Shown: positions 1-8,979, numbered from the stretch's first letter. The stretch is 64,000 bases of DNA from Natronolimnobius sp. AArcel1 (GCF_011043775.1 NZ_JAAKXY010000004.1:310001-374000); one strand, 5' to 3'. Made by a program: numbers and translations. The notes: generated from the sequence alone by a model not told the origin.

Positions 1-567
1 TCCCGCAGTCTCACGCAACTCATCAAACGGCGTAATCGGCTCTGGCTCGGCCGGCTTCTCCGACAGCGGCCGTCGCCACCAGGCCACGTCGCGCCACTCG
101 CCATTTGAATGCCCCATCGCCGGAAAGTCGACGAGACGCTCGAAGCCCAGTCGCTCGTGGAACGCTTCGGTTTCGGGATTCGGCATCGTTGTCACCGCGT
201 AGGCATCATAGATGCCCTGGTGCTCGAGCACGGCAAACAGCGACTCGTAGAGTCCACGCCCAACACCAGCGCCGCGGGCCGACTCGGCCACGTAGACCGA
301 GAGTTCGACAGTCCACTGGTAGGCCCGGCGTTTTCGCAGTCGGCTCGCGTAGGCGTACCCAAGGATCTCGCCGTCGCGTTCGCAGACGAGCCAGGGGTAC
401 GCCTCGAGTGTCGAGTCGATCCGGTCAGCGATCTCGGCGGTGGATGGTGCGGATTCTTCGAACGTGACTGCTGAGGAGTCACAAAACGGTGCGTAAATCG
501 ACTGCACCGGCTCCGCGTCGGCTGGCGTTGCAACGCGAATCGCTGCCGTCCTCGAGTCCGTTGACAT
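1..567 (-). CDS. GNAT family N-acetyltransferase, phosphinothricin-acetyltransferase-like (3' end cut by window edge)
   Basis: The reading frame starts at an ATG (complement of 565-567) and stays open for 189 codons to base 1, so the C-terminus lies outside the window. About residues 70-150 carry the GNAT acetyl-CoA-binding signature (ARGAGVGRGLYESL) and a C-terminal GNAT strand pattern (NPETEAFHERLGFERL, then GHSNGEWRDVAWWRR). The HxxLGF and GHSNGEWRDV motifs are typical of the Pat/Bar branch, which N-acetylates phosphinothricin, methionine sulfoximine or related amino-acid analogues. The substrate in haloarchaea is not known. It is divergent from the next gene at 700. The family call is firm and the substrate is open. 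Confidence 0.85.
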   Translation of the reverse strand, partial: MSTDSRTAAIRVATPADAEPVQSIYAPFCDSSAVTFEESAPSTAEIADRIDSTLEAYPWLVCERDGEILGYAYASRLRKRRAYQWTVELSVYVAESARGAGVGRGLYESLFAVLEHQGIYDAYAVTTMPNPETEAFHERLGFERLVDFPAMGHSNGEWRDVAWWRRPLSEKPAEPEPITPFDELRETAG

Positions 568-699
568 TGGGTGAGACAACCCAGTGAGCGGAGAAAAAGT
601 CGCTGATCGCCAGTCGGTCTATCACATTGAGGCCCCTACGAGTCGCACCAGCCGAGAGCCACACCAATCCTTTTGGCCGCAATCGATGTGACGACGGCT

Positions 700-1143
700 A
701 TGAACACCACCCAGCGAGTGACGGAACTAGATGCATCGACGGCAGAGACACTCGCCGCTCAGGCCCTCGAGACCACGTCGGTTACACGCCTCAAGTCACA
801 CTTCGCCGACGCGTACGACGAGACGGTACCGACGGACGAGCCTCGAGCGTTCGAACGCGACGACGGCGTTCGAGCCGTCACCTTCGAGGCACACCCGGAT
901 GGAGACAGCCAGCCAGACCGCGGAATTACAGTGCATCTCGACGGTGAAACGGTTATTCAGGCGACTGGCGAACGCCGCGGCGAGGCCGTCGATGGCGACC
1001 TCGAGTTGCTGTTTCCAACCGAAACGGCACCGAAACCGGAAACAGCGGTCCGAGAGCTGTACCAGCCCGAGGGTGACGCACTCGAGGTTGAGGTGACCGT
1101 TACTGAGACGGACGACGTGACATCGTATACTATCGACGCCTGA
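700..1143 (+). CDS. Conserved haloarchaeal hypothetical protein
   Basis: A 147-residue acidic protein (starts MNTTQRVTELD). The ATG at 700 is preferred to the in-frame TTG at 673 because it begins the protein-like part and ttttggcc lies about 25-30 bases upstream, as expected for a leaderless transcript. No membrane segment, cysteine cluster or enzyme motif is visible. The composition (high Glu/Asp/Thr, alternating hydrophobic strands such as GITVHLDGETVIQATG) suggests a small beta-rich cytoplasmic protein. It is convergent with the iron-sulfur protein gene ending at 1196. I do not recognise the family. Confidence 0.75.
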   Translation: MNTTQRVTELDASTAETLAAQALETTSVTRLKSHFADAYDETVPTDEPRAFERDDGVRAVTFEAHPDGDSQPDRGITVHLDGETVIQATGERRGEAVDGDLELLFPTETAPKPETAVRELYQPEGDALEVEVTVTETDDVTSYTIDA

Positions 1144-1195
1144 AACGGACGTGTCTACTCGTTCGAGTGGGCGATGAAAATGCAGTTGCAGCCAG

Positions 1196-2833
1196 TCAGT
1201 GGCCCTGATCGTGCGGGTTCAGCGCCGTCCCGTAGTTCTCAGCGTGGTCCGTGTAGTCGATGAACCGAGGTGCGTCAGGATCGAACGGCCGCTCGAGGCT
1301 CTCGAAGGCCTTCTTCTTGTCCCAGCCTTGGAGTTTGCCGACTGCCGATTTGTCTTCGAGGTCGTGGTACTCGAGGTTCGGCTCGGTGAGGTCCCATGCC
1401 TTGACACCCTGTTCGGTTCGGAGGATGACACTCGAGTACTCATCGGAGGAGCCGACGGAGCCGACTGTCACGTCGGCACAGAAGCCGGTGAAGTCAGCAC
1501 ACTCGTCACAGCCTTTGAGCGCGGCGTCGTGGAAGTTCTTGATGTCCTCCTCTAAGATCATCTCGCCGTCGTGGCCGTAGATCATCATCTTGCCGTGAAG
1601 GACGTCCATCTTCCCGATGTCTTCGGGGTCGATACCGCGCTGTTCTTGAACCATCTCACCCATGAGGCTGTGATAGTTGAAGTTCTTCGTACACATCAGG
1701 GCGATCGTGTAGTCGATGGCGCGGACGCCTTCGTTCTGCTTCTGGTAGTCCCACTCGAAGTCCTGCAGCGCGCGGATGCCTTCGATCTCACACGGCGTGC
1801 CGACGAGTGCGAGCGAGAGGTCGTCCCAGTCCTTGTCCGGGAGTTTGTCCTCCCACTGCTCTAAGTTGAGGTGGCCGAGTGCCATCGTCTGGTTGTAGAC
1901 GGTGCCGGCGTTTGCGATGAGTTCCTCTTTCGTCGTTGCGAGGAAGCTCTCTGCTTTCCAGGCGTCCTCGTCGCTTTCGGTTGCGATGAGTGCGCCGTCG
2001 ATTTCGCCTTTCTCGAGCAGCGTCGCGAGCATGCCGGTGACGACGCCGCCGTCTTGGGCGTTGTCCGTCCAGTCGTCGTCGACCTTCGCGGAGAACTCCG
2101 TGATCGGATCGCCAGCGCCCTTGACGTTGTCCTCGCCGCCGGTGATCTTCCACTGACGCTCGTACCGCAGACCACCACGGGGACAGAAGTCCCAACAGAG
2201 CGAACAGCCCGTACACATTTTGACGAGCTCTGGCAGGTCGTCGTCGCCGATGCCAATCGAGTCCGACGGACAGGCGGCGACACAGGTCCCACACTGGATA
2301 CACCGGCCCTCATCGATGACCGCCTCGTCCAGTTCCATGAACCACGTCTTCTCGTCCGGCGTCTCGATATCGTTCATCTGCGAGCGAATCGAGTACTCCG
2401 GCGTCTCGAGGTCGACACCCTCCGGAATCCCGACGCGGGTATCCGGCGAGTCCTCGTAGATGTCCTGGCTGACGTCTGTTGCGGGTTCGGTGAACTCGAG
2501 GTCGCCGAGTTCGCCGTTTTCGTCGACGTTTGCGACGCCTGCGCCGTCCGTGGCAACGCGCTGGTCGCTCGAGGTGTCCGCCGTCTGTTCGCCGCACGTA
2601 CACGTGTCCGGCGAGCAACTCTCGCCGTCGCTGCTGGTTTGGGTTGCACCCTCTCGAGAGCGCGGCGCACCGGAGCTTTCCGGAACGATGACAGCGTCTT
2701 CGTTGTCGCTCTCGGACGCGGGAACGCCGGGGAACGTGCGTTCTTCGGCGCGGCTCGCGTGTCGCTTCGCTCCCGCTCGCGTCTCCGAGGACTCGCTTCG
2801 CTCGTCCTCGCTATCCTCGCCGTCAGTCTCCAT
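1196..2833 (-). CDS. Coenzyme F420 hydrogenase/dehydrogenase beta-subunit (FrhB/FpoF) family iron-sulfur flavoprotein
   Basis: This is a 545-residue protein. Residues 1 to about 170 are an acidic low-complexity extension. A two-cluster ferredoxin domain follows (CIQCGTCVAACP from Cys178, then CTGCSLCWDFCP), and then the FrhB-type domain (GTPCEIEGIRALQ, MCTKNFNYHSLM, KGCDECADFTGFCADVTVGS). FrhB homologues bind FAD and F420 and pass electrons through Fe-S clusters. The start chosen is the ATG ending at 2833. It overlaps the upstream reductase stop by 11 bases, which implies translational coupling. The pairing suggests it feeds electrons, possibly from F420H2, to the sulfite/nitrite reductase. 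Longer starts run inside the neighbouring gene and were not used. Confidence 0.88.
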   Translation of the reverse strand: METDGEDSEDERSESSETRAGAKRHASRAEERTFPGVPASESDNEDAVIVPESSGAPRSREGATQTSSDGESCSPDTCTCGEQTADTSSDQRVATDGAGVANVDENGELGDLEFTEPATDVSQDIYEDSPDTRVGIPEGVDLETPEYSIRSQMNDIETPDEKTWFMELDEAVIDEGRCIQCGTCVAACPSDSIGIGDDDLPELVKMCTGCSLCWDFCPRGGLRYERQWKITGGEDNVKGAGDPITEFSAKVDDDWTDNAQDGGVVTGMLATLLEKGEIDGALIATESDEDAWKAESFLATTKEELIANAGTVYNQTMALGHLNLEQWEDKLPDKDWDDLSLALVGTPCEIEGIRALQDFEWDYQKQNEGVRAIDYTIALMCTKNFNYHSLMGEMVQEQRGIDPEDIGKMDVLHGKMMIYGHDGEMILEEDIKNFHDAALKGCDECADFTGFCADVTVGSVGSSDEYSSVILRTEQGVKAWDLTEPNLEYHDLEDKSAVGKLQGWDKKKAFESLERPFDPDAPRFIDYTDHAENYGTALNPHDQGH

Positions 2834-4541
2834 GGGCAACACCTCCAGCAACCGGGGCCTGTGCCCCTTGCATGATCTCTCGCAGTCGCTCGTTGTCGAC
2901 ACGGCGACACCACGCATAGAAGCGCTCGTCGTCGTTTCGGTCCTCGCCATAGGCGTCGAACAGTTTCTCGAGCGCGGGAATCACGGCGTGGGCGGGCACA
3001 GCGGTCTGGACCCAATCGAGGAACTCATTGTCCGTTCCGAGCGAGCCGCCGAGGCCGAAGTCCATCCCTTCGACGAGATTGTCGCCCTCCTCATTGGGGG
3101 CCTGAATATCGTCCGGAGCCTCGTCTTCGTCGAGTTTGACAGTCTCACCGCGGAAACCAATGTCCGCGATCTGTGGCTGGGCACAGGAGGCCGAACAGCC
3201 GGACATGTGCATCCGGACAACCTCGAGATCGTCAGGCGTGTTGATTCGCTCGTCGAGTTCTCGAGCCCAGCGCTTGGTGCGTTTCTTGGTCTCGATAATG
3301 GCGTAGTTACAGAACTCGTTGCCCGTACAGCCGACTGCGCCCCGCGAGAACGGACCGGGATCAGGCTGGTACTCCTGAGCGAACGGCTCGGCCAGTAGGT
3401 CCTCGACGTTTTCCTCAGGGATGTGGCTGATGAGGAAGTTCTGGTCAGTCGCGAGACGCACAGAGGCGTCCTCGGTGCCGTACTTCTTGGCGGCGCGGGC
3501 AGCTTCGGCGAACTCGTCGCCGCCCATACGGCCGGCGATAACGTTGAAGCCGACGTATTTGAGACCGTCCTGTTTCTGGTCGTGGACGCCGACGTGGTCG
3601 CCCTTGTAGCCTTCCGTCAGACCCTCGCCGCTTTCTGGCAGGTCGACGGTACAGCGGTCGCGGATGGCTTCCTCGAACTTCTCGGGCCCCATCTGCTCGA
3701 CGAGATAGCGCATGCGACAGACGCCGCGGTTGTGCCGGTCGCCAAGCTCTTTGAACGTCTGGGCGACAGCGCGGCAGAACTCGACGGCGTGTTCGGGCTG
3801 GATGAAGACATCGAGTTCCGAACCCATCCGTGGGCCATCCGAGAGGCCGCCGCCGACACGGGCGTGGAAGCCGTAGTAGTGCTCGCCCTCGAGTTCTTTC
3901 TGTGCGGGGACGAGTCCGAGATCATTGATTTGGGACTGAGCGCAATCGTGTTTGCAGCCTGTGATCGTGATCTTAAATTTGCGGGGGAGGTTTGCGTACT
4001 CGCGGTTTTCCGTGAAGTAGTCCGAGACGGCGTTGATGACTGGCTGGGCGTTGAAACACTCGTGGTCATCGAGTCCGGCTGCGGGACAGCCAAGGACGTT
4101 CCGGGCGGAGTCACCACAGCCCTGAATCGTCGTCAGGCCGACTTCGTCGTAGCGTTCCCACATCTCGGGGACGTCTTCGACGCGAATCCAGTGTTTCTGG
4201 ATGTCCTGTCGGGTCGTGATGTCGAGATAGGCGTCGCCCCAGAGTTCATTCTGCTCTTCGCCGCCGTACTCCTCGGGCGCGACTGCGAGGTCGTCCGTGA
4301 CCTCGCCAATGACCTCGGCCTGCTCGGGCGTGAGATAGCCGCCCGGGACCTTCGTCCGGATCATGAAGTAATCGTCGTGCTTCTGGGAGTACATCCCGGC
4401 CCACTTCAGGCGCTCCCACTCGCCGCCGCCAGCGCGTGCTTCGATCTCTTCGTCCGTGAGTTCACCCTCGGCGTACTCGTAGACGTCTTCGATAACGTCG
4501 AGTGGGTGCTTTTCTTGTTTGTGCTGTTCAACTGTATTCAT
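2823..4541 (-). CDS. Ferredoxin-type nitrite/sulfite reductase (siroheme, 4Fe-4S)
   Basis: A 572-residue protein with two ferredoxin-like half-domains and two siroheme-binding halves, the usual length for NirA/Sir. The siroheme/4Fe-4S ligand set is visible: CX5C at Cys405-Cys411 (GCTGNEFC) and CX3C at Cys449-Cys453 (GCSASC). The N-terminal half carries the paired GCKHDCAQSQ motif. It reduces sulfite to sulfide or nitrite to ammonia with six electrons. Sequence alone does not settle which. The next gene is an F420-dehydrogenase-like protein with an 11-base overlap, and no nitrate-assimilation gene is nearby, so I lean to assimilatory sulfite reductase. The ATG at 4541 is preferred to the GTG at 4550. 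Confidence 0.9.
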   Translation of the reverse strand: MNTVEQHKQEKHPLDVIEDVYEYAEGELTDEEIEARAGGGEWERLKWAGMYSQKHDDYFMIRTKVPGGYLTPEQAEVIGEVTDDLAVAPEEYGGEEQNELWGDAYLDITTRQDIQKHWIRVEDVPEMWERYDEVGLTTIQGCGDSARNVLGCPAAGLDDHECFNAQPVINAVSDYFTENREYANLPRKFKITITGCKHDCAQSQINDLGLVPAQKELEGEHYYGFHARVGGGLSDGPRMGSELDVFIQPEHAVEFCRAVAQTFKELGDRHNRGVCRMRYLVEQMGPEKFEEAIRDRCTVDLPESGEGLTEGYKGDHVGVHDQKQDGLKYVGFNVIAGRMGGDEFAEAARAAKKYGTEDASVRLATDQNFLISHIPEENVEDLLAEPFAQEYQPDPGPFSRGAVGCTGNEFCNYAIIETKKRTKRWARELDERINTPDDLEVVRMHMSGCSASCAQPQIADIGFRGETVKLDEDEAPDDIQAPNEEGDNLVEGMDFGLGGSLGTDNEFLDWVQTAVPAHAVIPALEKLFDAYGEDRNDDERFYAWCRRVDNERLREIMQGAQAPVAGGVAHGD

Positions 4542-4955
4542 GCGAACCACCGAGAAGCGATAGGAGCCAGTGAATCGCAGACGCTACCTTCAACAACCAT
4601 CGTTTAACGGGTACTAGAACTAGACACCTATACCCTCCCGCAACAAGGCGAATCCTGTCGTGGGTCAGCCGAACAAGTAAATATTGCCACATCGTTTCGG
4701 TCCCGAATATGGCTGGTTCCGGAAACCACACCCACAGGTCAGTACGACCGTGCCGTGCTCACCAAGCCAACAAAACCGTCATCAATAGCGGAGATATGCC
4801 CCGGTACATCGCAGACTCGAGATGTGGTGTTTCAGCACCATTGGTACCATATGACGCGATAACTACCCACATCGAAGCAGCCTGAGTCACTGCCTTCGTC
4901 CGAACTGGGCTGGAAAAGTGGGTGTCAACCGATCTGCCGTGTTCGCGACGGGTCC
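4542..4955. other. Intergenic stretch upstream of the reductase operon
   Basis: About 414 bases without a convincing gene separate ftsY (ending at 4956) from the reductase start. A short minus-strand frame covers 4528-4731, but it overlaps the reductase start and has no family resemblance. On the minus strand the part nearest the reductase has two CTAG half-sites separated by two bases (about 4613-4622) next to a TATA-like ggtata. This is a possible regulator site, but weakly supported. The rest shows nothing I can name. Confidence 0.4.
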
Positions 4956-6380
4956 CTATGCGTCGTCCTCGCCCTCGAGCAGGCGATTCACCATGTCGTC
5001 GGGATCGAACCGCTCGAGGTGATTGTACTCCTGCCCGACGCCGAGGAACAGAATCGGCTTCCCGGTGACGTGAGCGACCGAAATCGCTGCACCGCCGTTC
5101 GAGTCGGCATCGGCTTTCGTCAGGATTGCGCCGTCGGTTTCAGCAGCGTTGTTGAACTCTCGAGCACGATTGACTGCGTCCTGTCCGGCGACGGCTTCGT
5201 CGACGAACAGCGTCATGTCGGGATCGACGACGCGGTCGATCTTCTCGAGTTGATCCATCAGGCCCTCGTCAGTGTGGAGTCGACCTGCCGTATCGCCGAG
5301 GACGACGTCGATGTCGTTAGCCTCGGCGTACTCGACGGCGTCGTACAGCACCGCGGCGGGGTCGCCACCCTGTTCGTGGCTGATGCACTTCGTGTCGAGC
5401 GCGTCGGCGTGTTCCTGAATCTGCTCGTTCGCGCCGGCGCGATACGTGTCGCCGTTTGCCATCACCGACGAGTAGCCTCGTTCCTCGAGATAGCGGCTCA
5501 TCTTCGCAATTGAGGTCGTCTTTCCGACGCCGTTGACACCGGTGAAGACGATGGTGACTGGCTTGTCTTCGATGGCGATGCGCTCGTCGAAATCGAACTG
5601 GCCGACGCTGATCACGTCGTAGATGGCATCGCGCAGGGCCTCCTCGATGACATCGCCAGTCGACGTCGTGAAGGCTCGCGTCTCGCCAATGAGGTCGTCA
5701 CGCAGGTTGTCGAGAATCTCGTCGACGACGCCCATCTCCACGTCACCCGACAGGAGCGCCAACTCGAGTTCGTGGAGTGGTCCCTCGAGGTCTTCTTCCT
5801 CGATGACGAACTTCCCTTTGACGAGTGATTTGGCCTTGCGGCCAAAGCCGGTAGAGCCGTTGTCGTCGTCCTCGTCATCGTCGTCAGTGTTGAACGCTGG
5901 ATCGGCGATGACGTCAGGACCGCCAGACGAGTCGGCATCTGCGTCTGCGGTGTCGGCGGCTCCATCATCGTCCTCGATCATTCCCTCGAGATCGAGACCA
6001 GAGTTGTCTTCGGCCTCGAGTTCAGGCTCTGAGTCCGCTGCAGGTTCGAGGTCGGGGTCCGCCTCAGGCGCTTGGTCCGGTTCAACGGCGGGTTCGACTG
6101 CCTCGCCTGCCGTTGTCGCCTCGGCTGGTGTTCCCTGCTGCTCGGCACCGCCATCGTCGGCTGCGGCAGTCTCCGGGGCGTCCGGCTCGGCTGCGTTCGC
6201 CGCGTCGCTCTCAGCTGAGGACTCGGCGGCATCCGCCTCGAGGTCGGCGTCGGCTTCGATCTGCGTTTCGTCTATCTCCTCGAGGTCAGCGTCGTCTTCG
6301 ACCTCCTCGACGTTCTCTTCAGCCGCCTCTTCGGCGTCTTTCCGGAAGCTCCCGAGTTTCTCTTTCAGGTTATCGAACAT
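4956..6380 (-). CDS. ftsY: Signal recognition particle receptor FtsY
   Basis: A 474-residue SRP-GTPase. Residues 1 to about 185 are a very acidic A-domain typical of halophiles. Then come the four-helix N domain and the G domain with P-loop GVNGVGKTT (about residue 279), DTYRAGA, DTAGR (about 360), TKAD (about 418) and the closing GVGQEYNHLERFDPD. FtsY docks SRP-ribosome complexes at the membrane by forming a GTP-dependent heterodimer with SRP54. It lies 35 bases after pfdA in the archaeal LX-pfdA-ftsY order, presumably in one operon. Confidence 0.98.
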   Translation of the reverse strand: MFDNLKEKLGSFRKDAEEAAEENVEEVEDDADLEEIDETQIEADADLEADAAESSAESDAANAAEPDAPETAAADDGGAEQQGTPAEATTAGEAVEPAVEPDQAPEADPDLEPAADSEPELEAEDNSGLDLEGMIEDDDGAADTADADADSSGGPDVIADPAFNTDDDDEDDDNGSTGFGRKAKSLVKGKFVIEEEDLEGPLHELELALLSGDVEMGVVDEILDNLRDDLIGETRAFTTSTGDVIEEALRDAIYDVISVGQFDFDERIAIEDKPVTIVFTGVNGVGKTTSIAKMSRYLEERGYSSVMANGDTYRAGANEQIQEHADALDTKCISHEQGGDPAAVLYDAVEYAEANDIDVVLGDTAGRLHTDEGLMDQLEKIDRVVDPDMTLFVDEAVAGQDAVNRAREFNNAAETDGAILTKADADSNGGAAISVAHVTGKPILFLGVGQEYNHLERFDPDDMVNRLLEGEDDA

Positions 6381-6415
6381 GGTATCTGCGGGTGCGAATC
6401 GTCAGATTCGCGGCG

Positions 6416-6871
6416 TTATTCGTCGGCGTCAGGCTGGCCCTGTTGGCCCATCTGCTGCATCTGCTGTTGCATGGCCTGCTGTTGCATCTGCTGGGCCTGC
6501 TGTTCGAGTTGCTGGCTCTCGGCCTCAAGTTCCGTAACCTCGTCGTTCAGCTCGGAAATCTGCTCGTCGACGAGTTCTTTCTTGCTCTCGAGAGCGTCGA
6601 CAGCGCCGTCCTGCTCGAACTCTGCGGCGTAGTTCGCGCCGAGTTCGACGATTGCCTCGTCGATATCCTCAATGGTTGCACGAAGGAACGCGCCACCGCC
6701 GAGTGGGACCTGCACGGTCGATCCAGACTCGAGCGTCTCGAGGGCGTCCGTCGCCTCGTCGATCTCGGTTTTCTCCTGGCGCAGCGACTCGACTTCACCC
6801 TCGAGGGCTTCGATCTGCTGTTCGAGTTCCTGCAGTTCCTGGGAGAGCTGCTGAAGTTGCTGCTGACCCAT
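6416..6871 (-). CDS. pfdA: Prefoldin alpha subunit
   Basis: A 151-residue protein made of two long coiled coils (about residues 1-50 and 95-140) joined by a beta-hairpin region rich in Gly/Val (VQVPLGGGAFLRATI). That is the prefoldin alpha layout. Prefoldin is a hexamer (two alpha, four beta) that holds unfolded proteins for the thermosome. The C-terminus is Gln/Met-rich. The ATG overlaps the LX stop by one base (TAATG), so translation is probably coupled. Confidence 0.96.
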   Translation of the reverse strand: MGQQQLQQLSQELQELEQQIEALEGEVESLRQEKTEIDEATDALETLESGSTVQVPLGGGAFLRATIEDIDEAIVELGANYAAEFEQDGAVDALESKKELVDEQISELNDEVTELEAESQQLEQQAQQMQQQAMQQQMQQMGQQGQPDADE

Positions 6872-7053
6872 TAGTTGTCACCCTCCTCGACGGTTTCGAG
6901 GTCGATTTCCGTGCGTTTGAGCCCGTGCTGGCTCCCGAGTTGGGAGAGGGCGTGTTCGCGGGCGACGTTTTCGTTTTCGGCGTCGATTGTCGTTTCGAAC
7001 TCCGCGAATCCGTCGCGGGCCTTGAACTGACCGGTGACTGTGAACTGACTCAT
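6871..7053 (-). CDS. rpl18a: 50S ribosomal protein LX (L18Ae/L20a)
   Basis: A 60-residue protein beginning MSQFTVTGQFKARDGF and continuing with VAREHALSQLGSQHGLKRTEI, the archaeal LX/L18Ae pattern of a single beta-alpha-beta ribosomal domain of normal length. It is followed by pfdA and ftsY, the conserved archaeal order. In this genome the gene is separated from aIF6 by about 1 kb carrying two other genes, so it must have its own promoter here. Confidence 0.95.
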   Translation of the reverse strand: MSQFTVTGQFKARDGFAEFETTIDAENENVAREHALSQLGSQHGLKRTEIDLETVEEGDN

Positions 7054-7159
7054 GGCTACACGTGCGGCGGGCAGTCGGAAGAGTCTTCCCTTCTTTGCCT
7101 GGATACGTGCGTCGCGGTACGGCCAAACGATTTGCCAATTGAGCCCGCACTAGCGACTG

Positions 7160-7471
7160 ATGAGCGAAATCGAACCCAGCGAGTTACTGCCAAGCGACCG
7201 AATGCAACAACAGGCACTCGAGGGCACCGTCACACAGATTCATCGCGGCCATCAGTACGCCGACGAGAGCGACACGTTCACCATCGAGGACACGACGTTC
7301 GAGGTGACCACCGTACGCGAGCGCACGCTCGGCGACCTGACCGACGAGGACGCACAGGCCGAAGGCATGGACGACCTCGAGGGGTATCAAAAACTGCTCG
7401 AGCGCGCCCACGACAATTTTGAATGGGACGACGACAGCGAGGTTGTACTCCACGAGTTCGACAAACGCTGA
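7160..7471 (+). CDS. ASCH-domain (PUA-like fold) protein
   Basis: A 103-residue acidic protein (MSEIEPSELLPSDRMQQQALEG, then TQIHRGHQYADESDTF and TTVRERTLGDLTDEDA). The pattern of a short beta strand ending in H.GHQYA, followed by a T..V.ERTLGDLTDEDA helix start, matches haloarchaeal ASCH-like proteins. ASCH domains have a PUA-related fold and are proposed to bind RNA or nucleotides; the role here is unknown. It is transcribed against the surrounding translation operon, an insertion between aIF6 and LX. Confidence 0.8.
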   Translation: MSEIEPSELLPSDRMQQQALEGTVTQIHRGHQYADESDTFTIEDTTFEVTTVRERTLGDLTDEDAQAEGMDDLEGYQKLLERAHDNFEWDDDSEVVLHEFDKR

Positions 7472-7510
7472 GGGACAAGCAAAGACGGTCTCATTCAACG
7501 ATCTATTGCG

Positions 7511-7882
7511 CTATCGATAGTGTAAGAGCCAACCGGACAGATACCCGACACCCATAGCAAACACTCCGTTGAAAAACGTTGTACTTGCGACGTATGTTTG
7601 GAAAAGGGAGACTGTTACAACCAGTGAAACAGCCCACAGGACGAATGCAGCAGAATCAGAGAGGCTCTCCCCAGCAGTCAGTTCACGGTTCTCTATTGCA
7701 TAGAGGAACATGAAGCCGTAGTGGAAGCCAACAATGACAGCACCACCTGCAATCTGTAACTCAGAACTGGTTGAATAGTATCCGATCAATCCGAGTGTGA
7801 GTAATAAGACTACTATCAGCAGGTGCTGCCTCGCGCTTACAAACTGATTTGTTTTCATATGACCATTTGATTTAGACAACAT
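7511..7882 (-). CDS. Small hypothetical membrane protein
   Basis: A 123-residue protein with four predicted transmembrane helices (LLIVVLLLTLGLIGYY; GGAVIVGFHYGFMFLYAI; AAFVLWAVSLVVTVSLF; FFNGVFAMGVGYLSGWLL). The GC content and acidic residue content are clearly lower than in neighbouring genes, which suggests acquisition. The start could also be the internal ATG nine codons in (MKTNQF). No family is recognised. It sits in the gap between aIF6 and LX. Confidence 0.65.
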   Translation of the reverse strand: MLSKSNGHMKTNQFVSARQHLLIVVLLLTLGLIGYYSTSSELQIAGGAVIVGFHYGFMFLYAIENRELTAGESLSDSAAFVLWAVSLVVTVSLFQTYVASTTFFNGVFAMGVGYLSGWLLHYR

Positions 7883-8030
7883 AAGTAAAATGGAGACTAG
7901 TCTGAAATAAATTATGAGGTCTTACTTGTCGATAGTTGTGGGCTTGACTGTCGAGGCTGATCAGCCGTTTAAATCTGTTTGATCGAACCAAATTGTGACA
8001 TATAAGAAACTGTACCGGATATAACGTCCG

Positions 8031-8696
8031 CTAATCCAGATAGCCGAGCGCGTCTTCGATCCGGCCGAGTTCCGGTCCGGTCGTGTCTTCGCCGACGACG
8101 TAGCCGGATTCGTTTGCGAGCAGTCCGGAGCCGACGAGTGGCGCGCCGTAGTTGACGGTGCCGACATCGGCTCGCACGTCGAGCGCATCCTCGAGGAAAT
8201 CGAGTTCCTCGTCGGTTGCTTTCGGATGGCAAAGCACACCCGCGTTGGTCGCGACGGCGGCGGTTCCGACCGTGCGGACGCCAGCGAGGTCACCGCGTTC
8301 GACGGGGACTGCGAGGGTATCTTTGATGATCTGGATCGCCTCTCGGGTCAGGTCGGGGTGGACGTACGCGCCGTAGTCGTTCGCGAGAACGACGTTTCCG
8401 GCGGCGTTGACGTTGCCCGGGAGTTCTGCGACAGGGACATCGAGTTCGTCTTCGAGTCGCTCGCGTTCGTACTCGAGGACGCGCGAACTGACGAGTAGGC
8501 CGTTTTCGTTACCCGTCGCTAACGCGCCGACTGTCGAGGAGCCGCCGACGGTCGACTGGATGGCGGGCACCTCGAGTTCGGCTTCCAGATCGGCAACGAG
8601 GTCATCGTCGAGGTCCGGTCGGACGAGCACGCACGAGTCGGTCGCGCGGGCGAAGACGCCGACGTAGGACGACCCGGCAAAGGCGAGACGTTGCAA
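8031..8696 (-). CDS. eif6: Translation initiation factor 6 (aIF6)
   Basis: A 221-residue protein made of about five repeats of the pentein-fold unit typical of IF6 (for example [20 protein letters not shown] and [13 protein letters not shown]). aIF6 binds the large subunit at L14/L24e and blocks joining with the small subunit. Only two bases separate it from L31e upstream, so L39e, L31e and aIF6 form one operon. Length and start ([13 protein letters not shown]) match the family. Confidence 0.97.
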   Translation of the reverse strand: MQRLAFAGSSYVGVFARATDSCVLVRPDLDDDLVADLEAELEVPAIQSTVGGSSTVGALATGNENGLLVSSRVLEYERERLEDELDVPVAELPGNVNAAGNVVLANDYGAYVHPDLTREAIQIIKDTLAVPVERGDLAGVRTVGTAAVATNAGVLCHPKATDEELDFLEDALDVRADVGTVNYGAPLVGSGLLANESGYVVGEDTTGPELGRIEDALGYLD

Positions 8697-8698
8697 GT

Positions 8699-8977
8699 TT
8701 AGTCGGCGACCTCGGCCTCGACGACGGCCTCGCCTTCTTCGTCGAAGCGAGCGGCGCGAACGCGAAGCTTACGCGGCGGGTTCGCACGCCCCTTCGACCA
8801 GATCGCCTCGTTGATCGAGGGATCGAGGCGGATGGCGTCTTCGTCGACAGAGAAGTGTTTCGCGAGGTGCTCGCGGATGAGTCGCATGGCGAGATCCGCG
8901 GCCTCGTGGTTTGCGCCCTTCTTGACGTCTCGCAGCGGAACGGTAACGACGCGTTCCTCGAAATCACTTGCGCTCAT
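8699..8977 (-). CDS. rpl31e: 50S ribosomal protein L31e
   Basis: A 92-residue protein ([17 protein letters not shown], then [20 protein letters not shown] and [17 protein letters not shown]). These motifs are diagnostic for L31e, a protein at the polypeptide exit tunnel. The gene lies two bases from L39e and from aIF6. Confidence 0.97.
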   Translation of the reverse strand: MSASDFEERVVTVPLRDVKKGANHEAADLAMRLIREHLAKHFSVDEDAIRLDPSINEAIWSKGRANPPRKLRVRAARFDEEGEAVVEAEVAD

Positions 8978-8979
8978 CG

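Noticed and set aside
1871-4607. Two long plus-strand frames (1871-2875 and 3423-4607) across the reductase operon
   Set aside because: Both are antisense to well-supported proteins with cysteine ligands and show no domain.
4528-4731. 67-codon minus-strand frame before the reductase
   Set aside because: It overlaps the reductase start, has no ribosome-binding or promoter signal of its own and no similarity to known proteins.
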